The notes under the pieces: model-generated | Told to the model about the DNA's origin: nothing | Database searches by the model: none | What the model saw: the letters and a program-made list of their open reading frames with translations, nothing else | Shown: positions 49,598-59,055 of the stretch, piece by piece | Layout of the letters: each line of letters begins with the position of its first letter | How positions within the stretch are numbered: the stretch's first letter is position 1 | Program-made: the position numbers and the translations under genes | Assembly: GCF_020073745.1 (NCBI RefSeq) | Contig: NZ_JAIRAU010000039.1 | Span: forward strand, 124,001 to 188,000 | Length of the DNA: 64,000 nt | Direction of reading: 5' to 3' | From: Nannocystis pusilla | GTDB taxonomy: Bacteria; Myxococcota_A; Polyangia; Nannocystales; Nannocystaceae

Positions 49598-50569
49598 CTA
49601 GCCGAAAGACCAGGGTGATTGGGGCAGGTGCTCGGGCTCGGCGGCGTGGGCCTCGAGGCTGCCGATGGCGGCGCGCACCGACGGGATCTTGAGCGCACGC
49701 AGCAGCCCTCGCAGCTCCTCGGTGATGCGCACGCACGCGCCGGGCTCGGCGAAGTTGGCGGTGCCGACCTGCACGCAGTGGGCACCGGCCATCAAGAACT
49801 CGAGCGCGTCCTCGCCGCTGAGGATCCCGCCCATGCCGCAGATCGGGAGGTCCGGCAACGCACGCGCGACCTGATGGACCATGCGCAGGGCGATCGGCTT
49901 GATCGCCGGACCGGACAGTCCGCCGTAGCGGGTGGCGATCTTCGGCCGCCGCGTGCGCACGTCGATCGCCATGCCGGTGATCGTGTTGATCAGCGACACG
50001 CCGGCGGCGCCGGCCTTCTGCACCGCGTCGGCCATGGCGACGATGTCGCTGACGTTCGGGCTCAGCTTGACGATGATCGGCACGCGCGAGACCTCGACGC
50101 AGGCGCGCGTGAGCCGGTGCGCGACCTCGGGGACGGTGCCGAACTCGATCCCGCCCTTCTTGATGTTGGGACACGAGATGTTCATCTCGAGCGCGTCGAT
50201 CCCCTGCCCCGCGCCCAGCGAGCGCGCGCAGTCGACGTAGGTCTCGAAGTCGACGCCGAAGAAGTTGACCCACACCGACACGCCGAGGTCGCGCAAGAAC
50301 GGCAGCTTGTCGCGCAGGAACGCCTCGACGCCGACGTTCTCGAGGCCGATCGAGTTGAGCATGCCGCCGGTGGTCTCGCAGATCCGCGGCAGCGGGTTGC
50401 CGTGGCGCGGCAGCGGCGAGATGCCCTTGGTCGAGATCCCGCCGAGCGCGCGCAGGTCGGTGAAGGCGGCGAACTGCTGGCCGTAGGCGAAGCAGCCGGA
50501 GGCGGCGAGGATCGGGCTCCGCAGCGCGATCGGGCCGCACGAAGTGGTGATGTCGATGCCTTCGGTCAT
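49598..50569 (-). CDS. pyrD: Dihydroorotate dehydrogenase, class 1B catalytic subunit
   Basis: A 323-residue FMN enzyme that oxidises dihydroorotate in pyrimidine synthesis. It has SPILAASGCFAYG, GGISTKGISPLPRHGNPLPR, NSIGLENVG, the catalytic-base region MNISCPNIKKGG (Cys, the class 1B type) and IIVKLSPNVSDI. NTITGMAIDVRTR, GGLSGPAIKPIALRMV and GMGGILSGEDALEFLMAGA follow. The Cys base and the coupled pyrK upstream (ATGA overlap) agree on class 1B, which passes electrons to NAD+ through PyrK. Confidence 0.97.
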   Translation of the reverse strand: MTEGIDITTSCGPIALRSPILAASGCFAYGQQFAAFTDLRALGGISTKGISPLPRHGNPLPRICETTGGMLNSIGLENVGVEAFLRDKLPFLRDLGVSVWVNFFGVDFETYVDCARSLGAGQGIDALEMNISCPNIKKGGIEFGTVPEVAHRLTRACVEVSRVPIIVKLSPNVSDIVAMADAVQKAGAAGVSLINTITGMAIDVRTRRPKIATRYGGLSGPAIKPIALRMVHQVARALPDLPICGMGGILSGEDALEFLMAGAHCVQVGTANFAEPGACVRITEELRGLLRALKIPSVRAAIGSLEAHAAEPEHLPQSPWSFG

Positions 50570-51372
50570 GGCCAGCGCACCTCGCGGGCGTCGAACACCG
50601 GGCCGTCGGTGCAGCAGTAGCGGTAGGGTTTGGCGCCGTAGACCGGCACGGCGCAGCCGAGGCACACGCCGAAGCCGCAGGCCATGTTCTCCTCGAGGCA
50701 GAGGTGGGCCTGCACGCCGCGCTCCAGCACCAGGCGACGCACGGCGGCCAGCATCGGCGTCGGCCCGCACGCGAGCACGCGCACCGCCTGGCCCTCGCGC
50801 GCGGCGAGGTCGAGCCGCGGCGCCAGCGCGGCGGTGACGTAGCCGCGGACGCCGGCGCTGCCGTCCTCGGTGGCGAAGTGGGCGGCGACGTTCCACGCCT
50901 CGAGGTCGTCGAGCAGCACCAGGTCGTCGCGGTTGCGGCCGCCGTAGTACATTTCGACATGTCCCGAGAGACCTGCTCGATGGGCCATGCGTGCGTAGAA
51001 GTGGAGCGGCGGCAGGCCGACGCCGCCGGCGACCAGCAGGTCGCGCACGCCGGGGGCCGGCCGCGGGAACGCGACGCCCAGCGGACCGGTGGTGACCAGG
51101 CGGTCGCCGGGCTCGACCAGCTTGAGCCGCCGCGTGCCCTCGCCGTAGGCCTTGGCGAGGATCGAGAAGCGCCGGTCGTCCGGCGCGTCGAGGATCGAGA
51201 AGGCGCGCGGGTTGAGCAGCTCCCTGCCCCACTCGCCGCGCAGCATCACGAACTGGCCCGGGACCGCGGCGGCGACCGGCGTCGCCTCCGCCGCCGCGAG
51301 CTCGAGCAGGAAGTAGCCGCCCGAGAGGCGACGGTTCGCCTCGACGCGCACCTCGAACTGTGCAGCGGTCAT
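50566..51372 (-). CDS. pyrK: Dihydroorotate dehydrogenase electron-transfer subunit
   Basis: A 268-residue ferredoxin reductase-like subunit. FAD-binding LNPRAFSILDAPDD, NAD-binding LLVAGGVGLPPLHFYARMAH and the 2Fe-2S site MACGFGVCLGCAVP with the fourth Cys in YCCTDGPVF are present. It carries electrons from PyrD to NAD+. The ATG at 51372 lies 31 codons inside the longest frame and has TATTTC 7 nt upstream. A three-unit 14-bp repeat overlies ~residues 128-139 in the NAD-binding domain without obvious added length. Confidence 0.95.
   Translation of the reverse strand: MTAAQFEVRVEANRRLSGGYFLLELAAAEATPVAAAVPGQFVMLRGEWGRELLNPRAFSILDAPDDRRFSILAKAYGEGTRRLKLVEPGDRLVTTGPLGVAFPRPAPGVRDLLVAGGVGLPPLHFYARMAHRAGLSGHVEMYYGGRNRDDLVLLDDLEAWNVAAHFATEDGSAGVRGYVTAALAPRLDLAAREGQAVRVLACGPTPMLAAVRRLVLERGVQAHLCLEENMACGFGVCLGCAVPVYGAKPYRYCCTDGPVFDAREVRWP
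50955..50992. repeat. 14-bp-period repeat, three units, inside pyrK
   Basis: Cores ACATG (50957), ACCTG (50971) and CCATG (50985) are in exact phase, within the NAD-binding helix/strand region ARMAHRAGLSGHVEM. Confidence 0.75.
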
Positions 51373-51823
51373 CGCGGGCGAAATAGGCCAGCCGGACGCG
51401 CCAGACAAGCGCGCGGGGCGTGACCTTGCGCGCGGGGCCGCTCGCCCGCCACGCTCGTCGCCCACGCGCGGGGAACGAGCGAGGCGCGGGTTCGGTCACG
51501 CGCGCCCGCAAGGCCGGCGCCGCGGGCGATCCGCCTCGCGCTCGCCGATCCGTGCGGCGTCACGGCGCACCGTTCGCCTGCTCGGGGTGCCGAGGCCGTA
51601 CTCGAAGGGTGAATGCGCAGCCCCGACGCGCCAGGCAGACGCATAGGCCTCCGCGAGCTCCTCTTCGTCCCCCTCGCCTCTCCCCTCGCCTCCGACGACG
51701 CCGACGAAGCTCCGCCGACACGCCGGGCAGCGATCGTCACGAGAGGTCCTCGTCGCACCGCCGGCCTCGCTCCCCCGCAACACACCGCGCCGGAAGGGCC
51801 AGCGAACGAGCCTCGACACCTTC
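51373..51823. other. 450-bp gene-free region between the Hsp70 and pyrK genes
   Basis: Very G+C-rich. It should include the pyrK promoter at its left end and the 3' region of the Hsp70 transcript. GCGTGACC near 51418 and GGTCACGC near 51493 form a widely spaced inverted repeat. No credible gene is seen. Confidence 0.4.
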
Positions 51824-51903
51824 GAACATGTGCGAGCGAACATGCTCGATCGGACATACTCTTTTGAGCATACCCCTTCGGACATGCCCGTTCGAACATG
51901 TCC
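51824..51903. repeat. 14-bp-period palindromic repeat array, six units, after the second dnaK
   Basis: Cores ACATG, ACATG, ACATA, GCATA, ACATG and ACATG start at 51826, 51840, 51854, 51868, 51882 and 51896, all exactly 14 bp apart. The last palindrome ends 16 bp from the Hsp70 stop codon. Confidence 0.92.
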
Positions 51904-51919
51904 TTGCTGACCCGGCAGC

Positions 51920-53761
<1,842 letters not shown>

Positions 53762-53834
53762 GACGAGGTCGCAGACCTACCACGCTCGGGGCGCAAGCTG
53801 CCGCGAAAAACAGCCGTGTGGAGAGACACATCGG

Positions 53835-54350
53835 TCAACGCGCGTCGGCGTCGACCTCGTCGCTTCCCTCGCCTGCGGCTTTCAACTGCGTCAGATAGCG
53901 GGCCCGACGCCGCGGATCGCCGAGGAACTCGGCGGAGGCCCGCGCCCGATCGAAGAGCTCGGCGAGGATCGCCGCGAACGTTCCGATGCGTTTGCCGTAG
54001 TAACGATCCGGGTGCAGATGGCGACAGGTGTCGAGGTAGGCGCGACGGATGGCGGCGCCGTCGCCGGTGGGCGCGAGGCCGAGGCGCTCGAAGTGACAGA
54101 CCTGATCGCGCCGCGCCCACAAGGCGAGGAGTCGCTCTTGCTCGTCGCGCGCGAGGTCGAGGTCGTCGCTGACGCGCGGGCCGCCGCCCCGCAGCTCGAG
54201 TCTCACGCTCCAGCGACCGGCGACGCAGCGACACGCGGCCAGCCAGCGCGCGACCGGCTCACCGGCGTCGGGCAGCAGCGCGGCGGAACCGTGCAGCGCG
54301 AGGCTGTACTGGCCACGGAGCGGCTGGGCGACGGCGGTGGCGGGACGCAT
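53835..54350 (-). CDS. J-domain (DnaJ-like) protein
   Basis: A 171-residue protein. The N-terminal ~80 residues are an unrecognised domain (LALHGSAALLPDAGEPVARW). The C-terminal J domain (~85-155) contains helix II RRAYLDTCRHLHPDRYYG with the invariant HPD at 113-115, followed by GTFAAILAELFDRARASAEF and LGDPRRRARYL. It should stimulate the ATPase of the adjacent Hsp70. A TACGCT box lies 10 nt upstream of the ATG at 54350. The N-terminal domain probably confers target or localisation specificity. Confidence 0.85.
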   Translation of the reverse strand: MRPATAVAQPLRGQYSLALHGSAALLPDAGEPVARWLAACRCVAGRWSVRLELRGGGPRVSDDLDLARDEQERLLALWARRDQVCHFERLGLAPTGDGAAIRRAYLDTCRHLHPDRYYGKRIGTFAAILAELFDRARASAEFLGDPRRRARYLTQLKAAGEGSDEVDADAR

Positions 54351-54602
54351 GGCGAAAACGAGCGTACCTCCGGATGCTCGCGTCCGCGCGCCCGCCGAGG
54401 TGAAGATCGTCACAAAATCGCGCATGAAATTCCCGGCCATCCGGCACCAGAAGCCCGTTCGTCGCGTGCGCCCGCTGCGTGCGCGCCGCCGGACGAGCCT
54501 GTATGTCCGCTGTCCGGCCGTACCTTCTCGGTCGCGTCGCCTGGGGGGCTCGGGGATGCCCCCTGCGCCTCCGCGCGCCCTGTCGGGCTGCCGGATCCCG
54601 GC

Positions 54603-54608
54603 TAGGAT
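54603..54608 (+). promoter_or_regulatory. Candidate -10 box of the M23 lipoprotein gene
   Basis: TAGGAT ends 8 nt before the ATG at 54617, with no ribosome binding site in between. Confidence 0.4.
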
Positions 54609-54616
54609 GGCGCCGC

Positions 54617-55729
54617 ATGCACCCCCTGCGGGTCCTCCTCGTCGCGCTGTCGCTGCTGGCCGGGTTCGGCTGCAAGCCCAAAGATCTGCGCCCGCCGGAC
54701 CAGGCCAAGTTGAAGCCGACGTCGGAGCTGATGCCGGAGGCCGATCGCCTGATCAACGGGCTGTTGCTCGGGCGAGTGTCGGAGCTGCACGCGTGGATGT
54801 CTCCCAGCCTCAAGACGGTGATCCGGCCGCCCGAGCTGGCGGCCACGGGTGAACGCCTGCGCACCCGCTACGGCCAGCCGATCGGGATCCTCGAGGAGAA
54901 GGTGCACAAGGAGGGCGACCTGACCTGGTACTCGGGGCTGGTGGTCTACGCCCGCGGCAAGGCCGGCGCGCCCGACCGCAAGATCCGGCTGGTGCTGTAT
55001 CAGTTCGCCATCACGCCCGACCGCGCGCTCGACCGCCTGCTGATCCGCGAGCACCTGGCGTTCGAGCAGATCGTCGGCCCGGCGCGCCGCTACTCGACGG
55101 TGACGCGGCTGCACTTCGTGAGCACCGGCGAGTGGACGGTCGTGCACGGCGGACCGCGGCGGATGACCAACTACCACCACAACCACCGCGGCCAGCGCTT
55201 CGCTTACGACATGGTGGTGATGAAGGGCGGCCGCAGCCGGCCGCTCGGCACCAGCGGCAACAAGGACGCCTACTGCTACGGCTACCCGGTGCTGGCCCCG
55301 GCGGCCGGCACGGTGATCCGCGCGATCAACGACGTGGCCGAGAACGGCCCGGGGGCCGAGGGCAAGGGCGGCGGCAACGGCGTCGTCATCGACCACGGTT
55401 TCGGCGAGGCGTCGTCGCTGTGGCACATGATCCCGGGCAGCGTCCGCGTGAAGGTCGGCGACAAGGTCGAGCTCGGGCAAGAGCTCGGCAAGGTCGGCAA
55501 CTCGGGCCACAGCAGCGGCCCGCACATCCACTTCCACGTGGCGACCAACGTGAACTCCCGCGAGGGCGAGCTCGGGCTGCCGGCCCCGTTCGTCGACGTG
55601 TACATCGACGGCGCCTGGTACGAGCGCAAGATGCCGGTCCGCAACGACCGCGTGCGCCGCACCGCCACCGACCGCCTCGAACGCAAGCAGCGCGGCAGCG
55701 CCGAGGTGCTGCTCGACGCGGCGATGTGA
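54617..55729 (+). CDS. M23-family peptidase lipoprotein
   Basis: A 370-residue predicted lipoprotein with lipobox LLAGFGC (Cys ~19). The N-terminal ~150 residues resemble a DUF3887-like helical/beta domain. The LytM/M23 domain (~175-330) has the zinc ligands in NYHHNHRGQRFAYDM and GHSSGPHIHFHV (HxH), with GYPVLAPAAGTVIRAINDV and GNGVVIDHG between. It should cleave peptidoglycan crosslinks, or regulate amidases if the site is degenerate, but the ligands appear intact. The C-terminal basic tail is ~40 residues. A 14-bp repeat array begins 12 bp after the stop. Confidence 0.88.
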   Translation: MHPLRVLLVALSLLAGFGCKPKDLRPPDQAKLKPTSELMPEADRLINGLLLGRVSELHAWMSPSLKTVIRPPELAATGERLRTRYGQPIGILEEKVHKEGDLTWYSGLVVYARGKAGAPDRKIRLVLYQFAITPDRALDRLLIREHLAFEQIVGPARRYSTVTRLHFVSTGEWTVVHGGPRRMTNYHHNHRGQRFAYDMVVMKGGRSRPLGTSGNKDAYCYGYPVLAPAAGTVIRAINDVAENGPGAEGKGGGNGVVIDHGFGEASSLWHMIPGSVRVKVGDKVELGQELGKVGNSGHSSGPHIHFHVATNVNSREGELGLPAPFVDVYIDGAWYERKMPVRNDRVRRTATDRLERKQRGSAEVLLDAAM

Positions 55730-55741
55730 GTCAGACCTTCA

Positions 55742-55808
55742 GGACATGTCCGAATGGGCATGTCTCGGCAGGCATGGTGTTTCGGACATGTCGTGGACGG
55801 ACCTGTCC
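55742..55808. repeat. 14-bp-period palindromic repeat array, five units, after the M23 gene
   Basis: Cores ACATG (55744), GCATG (55758), GCATG (55772) and ACATG (55786) are exactly 14 bp apart; a fifth, ACCTG, comes after 15 bp (55801). The first unit is the perfect GGACATGTCC. Confidence 0.9.
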
Positions 55809-55904
55809 CGGCGCGGCGACCGAGGTCGGAGCTCGCCTCGCGGGCTTCAGGCGGCGAGGCGGCGGGGCGCCGAGCGCGGATCCTTCGCGCGACGAGCCGG
55901 AGGC

Positions 55905-55928
55905 GAACCTGTCCCGCAGGACAGGTTC
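55905..55928. repeat. Two-unit repeat forming a perfect hairpin at the xerC 3' end
   Basis: Arms GAACCTGTCC (55905-55914) and GGACAGGTTC (55919-55928) close a CGCA loop. Cores ACCTG (55907) and ACAGG (55921) are 14 bp apart. It overlaps the xerC stop codon by two bases and could act as its terminator. Confidence 0.85.
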
Positions 55929-56922
55929 ATCGGCGCGGCCGCTCCTTCGCGGGCGCGGGCTCGACGGGCGCGCCGGCGCGGGCGCGCGGGTGGGCGCGCT
56001 CGTAGACGTCGACGATCCGGCCGAGGTCGAGGTGGGTGTAGCGCTGGGTGGTGCTGAGGCTGGCGTGGCCGAGCATGGCCTGGATGCTGCGGAGGTCGCA
56101 CCCGCCCTCGAGCAGGTGGGTGGCAAAGCTGTGGCGGAGCCCGTGCGGGCCGACGCGGGCGCGCGCGCCGGTCGCCTCGCAGCGGCGGTAGACCAGCCCG
56201 CGCACGCTGCGATCGCCGATCCGGCGGCCGCGGCGGCCGAGGAACAGCGCCCGTTCGCCCTTCGGGACATGTCGTTTGGAGCCTGTCCCTTCCGCCATGC
56301 GCTGGGCCGGCGGCAGCAAACCGTCGCGGACGGCGAGCCAGGCGCGCAGGGCGGCGGCGCCCGGGGCTCCGAGCGGCACCTCGCGGTCCTTGTTGCCCTT
56401 GCCGCCGACGACGCGGATCGTCAGGGCGTCGCCGTCCCAGCGCAGGTGGTCGAGGTCGAGGGCGACGCACTCGCCGACGCGCAGGCCGGCGCCGTAGAGG
56501 ACCTCGAGGATCGCGCGGTCGCGCAGGCCGAGCGGGCCGTCGGCGTGGCCGGGGCCGTCGATCATGTCGGTGAGGTCCTCGACCGGGAGCGCGACCGGGA
56601 GCCGCTGCGGCAGCTTGGGTCGCCGCACCAGCGCGGCCTCGTTGTCGGGCAGCTCGCCGCCGCGGCGCAGGAACTCGGCGAAGCTGCGCAGGGCCGAGAG
56701 CTTGCGCGCGGAGGTGCTGGCGGCCTGCTCGCCGAAGCGCTCGGCGAGGTCGGCCCGGACCTCGCGCACGCCGAGATCGGCGAGCTCGGCCGGCCGCCCG
56801 CGCCGGGCCTCGAAGCGGGCCAGGAAGTCGAGCAGGTCGCCGCGATAGGCCCGCAAGGTGTGCGGCGACAGCCGCCGCTCGTCGCGGAGATGCTCGAGGA
56901 AGCGCTCGACGGCGTCGCGCAT
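55927..56922 (-). CDS. xerC: Tyrosine recombinase XerC/XerD
   Basis: A 331-residue tyrosine recombinase that resolves chromosome dimers at dif. The N-terminal SAM-like domain is FLEHLRDERRLSPHTLRAYR. Catalytic residues are all present: Arg in AGLRVGECVAL, Lys in GGKGNKDREVPL, HxxR in HGLRHSFATHLLEGG, His in LGHASLSTTQRYTH and the nucleophile Tyr there. It is ~30 residues longer than usual: one extension is the segment RMAEGTGSKRHVPKGE (~208-220), encoded by a three-unit 14-bp repeat, and the other is a basic/Pro tail. Whether it is XerC or XerD cannot be told from sequence alone. Confidence 0.92.
   Translation of the reverse strand: MRDAVERFLEHLRDERRLSPHTLRAYRGDLLDFLARFEARRGRPAELADLGVREVRADLAERFGEQAASTSARKLSALRSFAEFLRRGGELPDNEAALVRRPKLPQRLPVALPVEDLTDMIDGPGHADGPLGLRDRAILEVLYGAGLRVGECVALDLDHLRWDGDALTIRVVGGKGNKDREVPLGAPGAAALRAWLAVRDGLLPPAQRMAEGTGSKRHVPKGERALFLGRRGRRIGDRSVRGLVYRRCEATGARARVGPHGLRHSFATHLLEGGCDLRSIQAMLGHASLSTTQRYTHLDLGRIVDVYERAHPRARAGAPVEPAPAKERPRR
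56265..56302. repeat. 14-bp-period repeat, three units, inside xerC
   Basis: Cores ACATG (56267), GCCTG (56281) and CCATG (56295) are in exact phase and coincide with a ~15-residue extra loop between the catalytic Lys region and ALFLGRRGRRI. Confidence 0.85.
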
Positions 56923-56961
56923 GCCGGAGGTGTAGCGCGGGCCGGCCGCGGCGGGAAATTT

Positions 56962-57286
56962 GCGTCGCGCGGCGAGGCGTCACGCGCACGCGGGATCGGC
57001 GAGCCGTTCGGCGCGGGCCTGCGATGCGCGACGAACGGCGACGCGTCGAGGTCGCATCGACGAGCGTCGCGCGGCGAGGCGTCACTCGCACGCGGGATCG
57101 GCGAGCTGCCCGGTCGCGGGCCTGCGTGCGCGACATCGACATGCGTCGCACGGCCCGGCGTCACTCGCACGCGGATCGGCGAACCGCCCGGTCACGGACC
57201 TGCGTGCGCGACGAACGGCGACGCGTCGACGTCGCATCGACGATGCGTCGCGCGGCGAGGCGTCACTCGCACGCGGGATCGGCGAA
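56962..57286. repeat. Tandem repeat with ~102-bp unit derived from the LRR gene 3' end
   Basis: Four copies begin with the anchor GCGTCGCGCGGCGAGGCGTC (third copy diverged) at 56962, 57064, 57143 and 57245, giving spacings of 102, 79 and 102 bp; the third unit lacks about 23 bp. On the minus strand each copy includes the equivalent of the LRR gene's last codons (FADPACE, stop). It fills the gap between xerC and the LRR gene. Confidence 0.85.
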
Positions 57287-58930
57287 GACTCGGACGCCGC
57301 GGTTGCGGAGCTCGAGGATGTCGTCGCAGTCGCCGTCGTCGAGCGCGGCGCCGCGGGCGTCGAGGCGGTCGTTCGTGCGGAACGCCTTGATGCCGACCAG
57401 CAAGCCGATGTCGTCGACCTCGGTGTCGCTGATGTCGATCTGGTCGACGCCGAGCACCGTCTCGACGCCGGCGAGGCTCTGCAGCGGGGTGCGGGCGACG
57501 CGGAGGAAGTCGAGCTCGAGCCAGTCCTTGACGGGGCCCAGGGCGGTGATCCGGGTGCCGTTGGCGGAGAAGTCGACCAGCGACGTGAGCGGCGCCAGCG
57601 GGCCGAGGTCGGTCACGGGGGCGCCGGAGATGTCGAGGGTGGTGAGCGCGGTGGCGGCGGCGATGGCGGTGAGGTCGGCGGCGTCGAGCGGGGCGTTGAG
57701 GAGCCGCAAGACCCGCAGCGCGGGCAAGGTGGCGAGGACGTCGTACTCGGCGGTGGTGGCGTCGACGAGGTCGAGCTGGCGCAGCAGCGGCAAGCCGGCG
57801 AGCGGCGCGAGGTCGGGCGCGACGCCCTGCCCGCCGAGGCCGAGGTAGTCGAGGTATGCGAGTCCGGACACCGGCGTGAGGTCGACGAGGCCCGGGTTGT
57901 CGCGCAGGTCGAGGCGCCGCAGGTCGGCGAGGCCGGCGACGGCGTCGATGTCGGAGATGGCGTTGATCCGGGCCGAGAGCGTGCGCAACCGGGTGAGGAC
58001 CTCGACGCCGTCGAGGCTCCTGAGGGCGTTCTCGTCGAGGTCGAGGGTGGTGAGGCCGGTGAGGCCGGTGAGCTCGGCGAGCTCGGAGATCTGATTCTTC
58101 TCGAGGCCGAGGTCGACGAGGTCGGGCTTGCCGGCGAGGCCGGTGGTGTCGGTGATGGCGTTGGCGTTGACCTCGAGCCGGCGCAGGCGCGTGAGGCCGG
58201 CCAGCGGCGCGAGCGAGGCGATCTGATTGTCGTCGAGGTCGAGGTACTCGATCTGCTCGAGCGCGGCGAGCGGGCCGATGTCGGTGATGGCGTTGCCGAC
58301 GAGGGTGAGCGCGAACAGCTGGCGGAGGTCGGCGAGCGGGCCGATGTCGGCGATCTTGTTGTCGGACAGGACGAGCGACTCGAGGCCGAGGAGGTTGCGC
58401 AGCGCGGCGATGTCGACGACCTCGCCGCGGGCGACGTCGAGGTGCCGCAGCGCCCGCATGCCGGCGACGAAGGCGATCGACTTCACGCCGGTGCCGCCGA
58501 GCACGAGCTTCTCGAGGTTGACGAGGCGCGAGAGCGGGTCGTGGCGCTCGATCGGGTTCTCCGACAGCTCGACCTCACGCAGCTCGGTGAGGTTGATGAG
58601 CGGGCGGATGTCGGCGATCTTGTTGCGCGCGAGGCCGAGGGTGCGGAGGTTGACGGCGCACTCGAGGCCCTCGAGGCTCTCGATGCCGCGCTCGGCGGCC
58701 TGCAGCCCGGTGAGCGCGGCGAGCGACGCCGCCGTGAGCGCGGGCTCGCCGGTGGTGCTGTCGTCCTGCGCCTCGGGGTCGCCGAGGATGTCGAGCAGCA
58801 AGACCCGCAGCGCGGGATCGGGGACGTCGATCTCGCCCTCGCACACGACCGGCCCCTGCGGGGCGAACTCCTCGCGGGCGCACGCCAGCGCGAGCGCGCC
58901 GAGCAGCGGGATGACCGGCCAAGATCGCAT
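57263..58930 (-). CDS. Leucine-rich-repeat lipoprotein (internalin-like)
   Basis: A 555-residue predicted lipoprotein: leader LLGALALACA (Cys ~15) and a short cap (~20-75). About twenty ~21-22-residue LRRs follow, with the internalin pattern LxxLxxLxLxxNxIxDIxPLA (e.g. LESLVLSDNKIADIGPLADL). A short C-terminal part ends in RNRGVRVFADPACE. LRR solenoids bind proteins or glycans, here on the cell surface; the ligand is unknown. The ATG at 58930 gives the correct lipobox. The last codons fall in the first unit of a tandem repeat that extends 300 bp beyond the stop. Confidence 0.85.
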   Translation of the reverse strand: MRSWPVIPLLGALALACAREEFAPQGPVVCEGEIDVPDPALRVLLLDILGDPEAQDDSTTGEPALTAASLAALTGLQAAERGIESLEGLECAVNLRTLGLARNKIADIRPLINLTELREVELSENPIERHDPLSRLVNLEKLVLGGTGVKSIAFVAGMRALRHLDVARGEVVDIAALRNLLGLESLVLSDNKIADIGPLADLRQLFALTLVGNAITDIGPLAALEQIEYLDLDDNQIASLAPLAGLTRLRRLEVNANAITDTTGLAGKPDLVDLGLEKNQISELAELTGLTGLTTLDLDENALRSLDGVEVLTRLRTLSARINAISDIDAVAGLADLRRLDLRDNPGLVDLTPVSGLAYLDYLGLGGQGVAPDLAPLAGLPLLRQLDLVDATTAEYDVLATLPALRVLRLLNAPLDAADLTAIAAATALTTLDISGAPVTDLGPLAPLTSLVDFSANGTRITALGPVKDWLELDFLRVARTPLQSLAGVETVLGVDQIDISDTEVDDIGLLVGIKAFRTNDRLDARGAALDDGDCDDILELRNRGVRVFADPACE

Positions 58931-59055
58931 GCCGAGGCCGGCAACGGTATCACAGGCCGGCACGCGCGCGGCCACGGAGCTCGCGCGAGCGCGAGGACCG
59001 GCCGACGGCTCCCCTGCCCCGGTCCGTCACGGCATCACGCCGCGAGCTCGTCGAG

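Noticed and set aside
51496..51885. 129-residue ORF on the minus strand starting in the 14-bp array
   Set aside because: Its N-terminus is a translation of the repeat and the rest is high-G+C shadow sequence with no recognisable domain.
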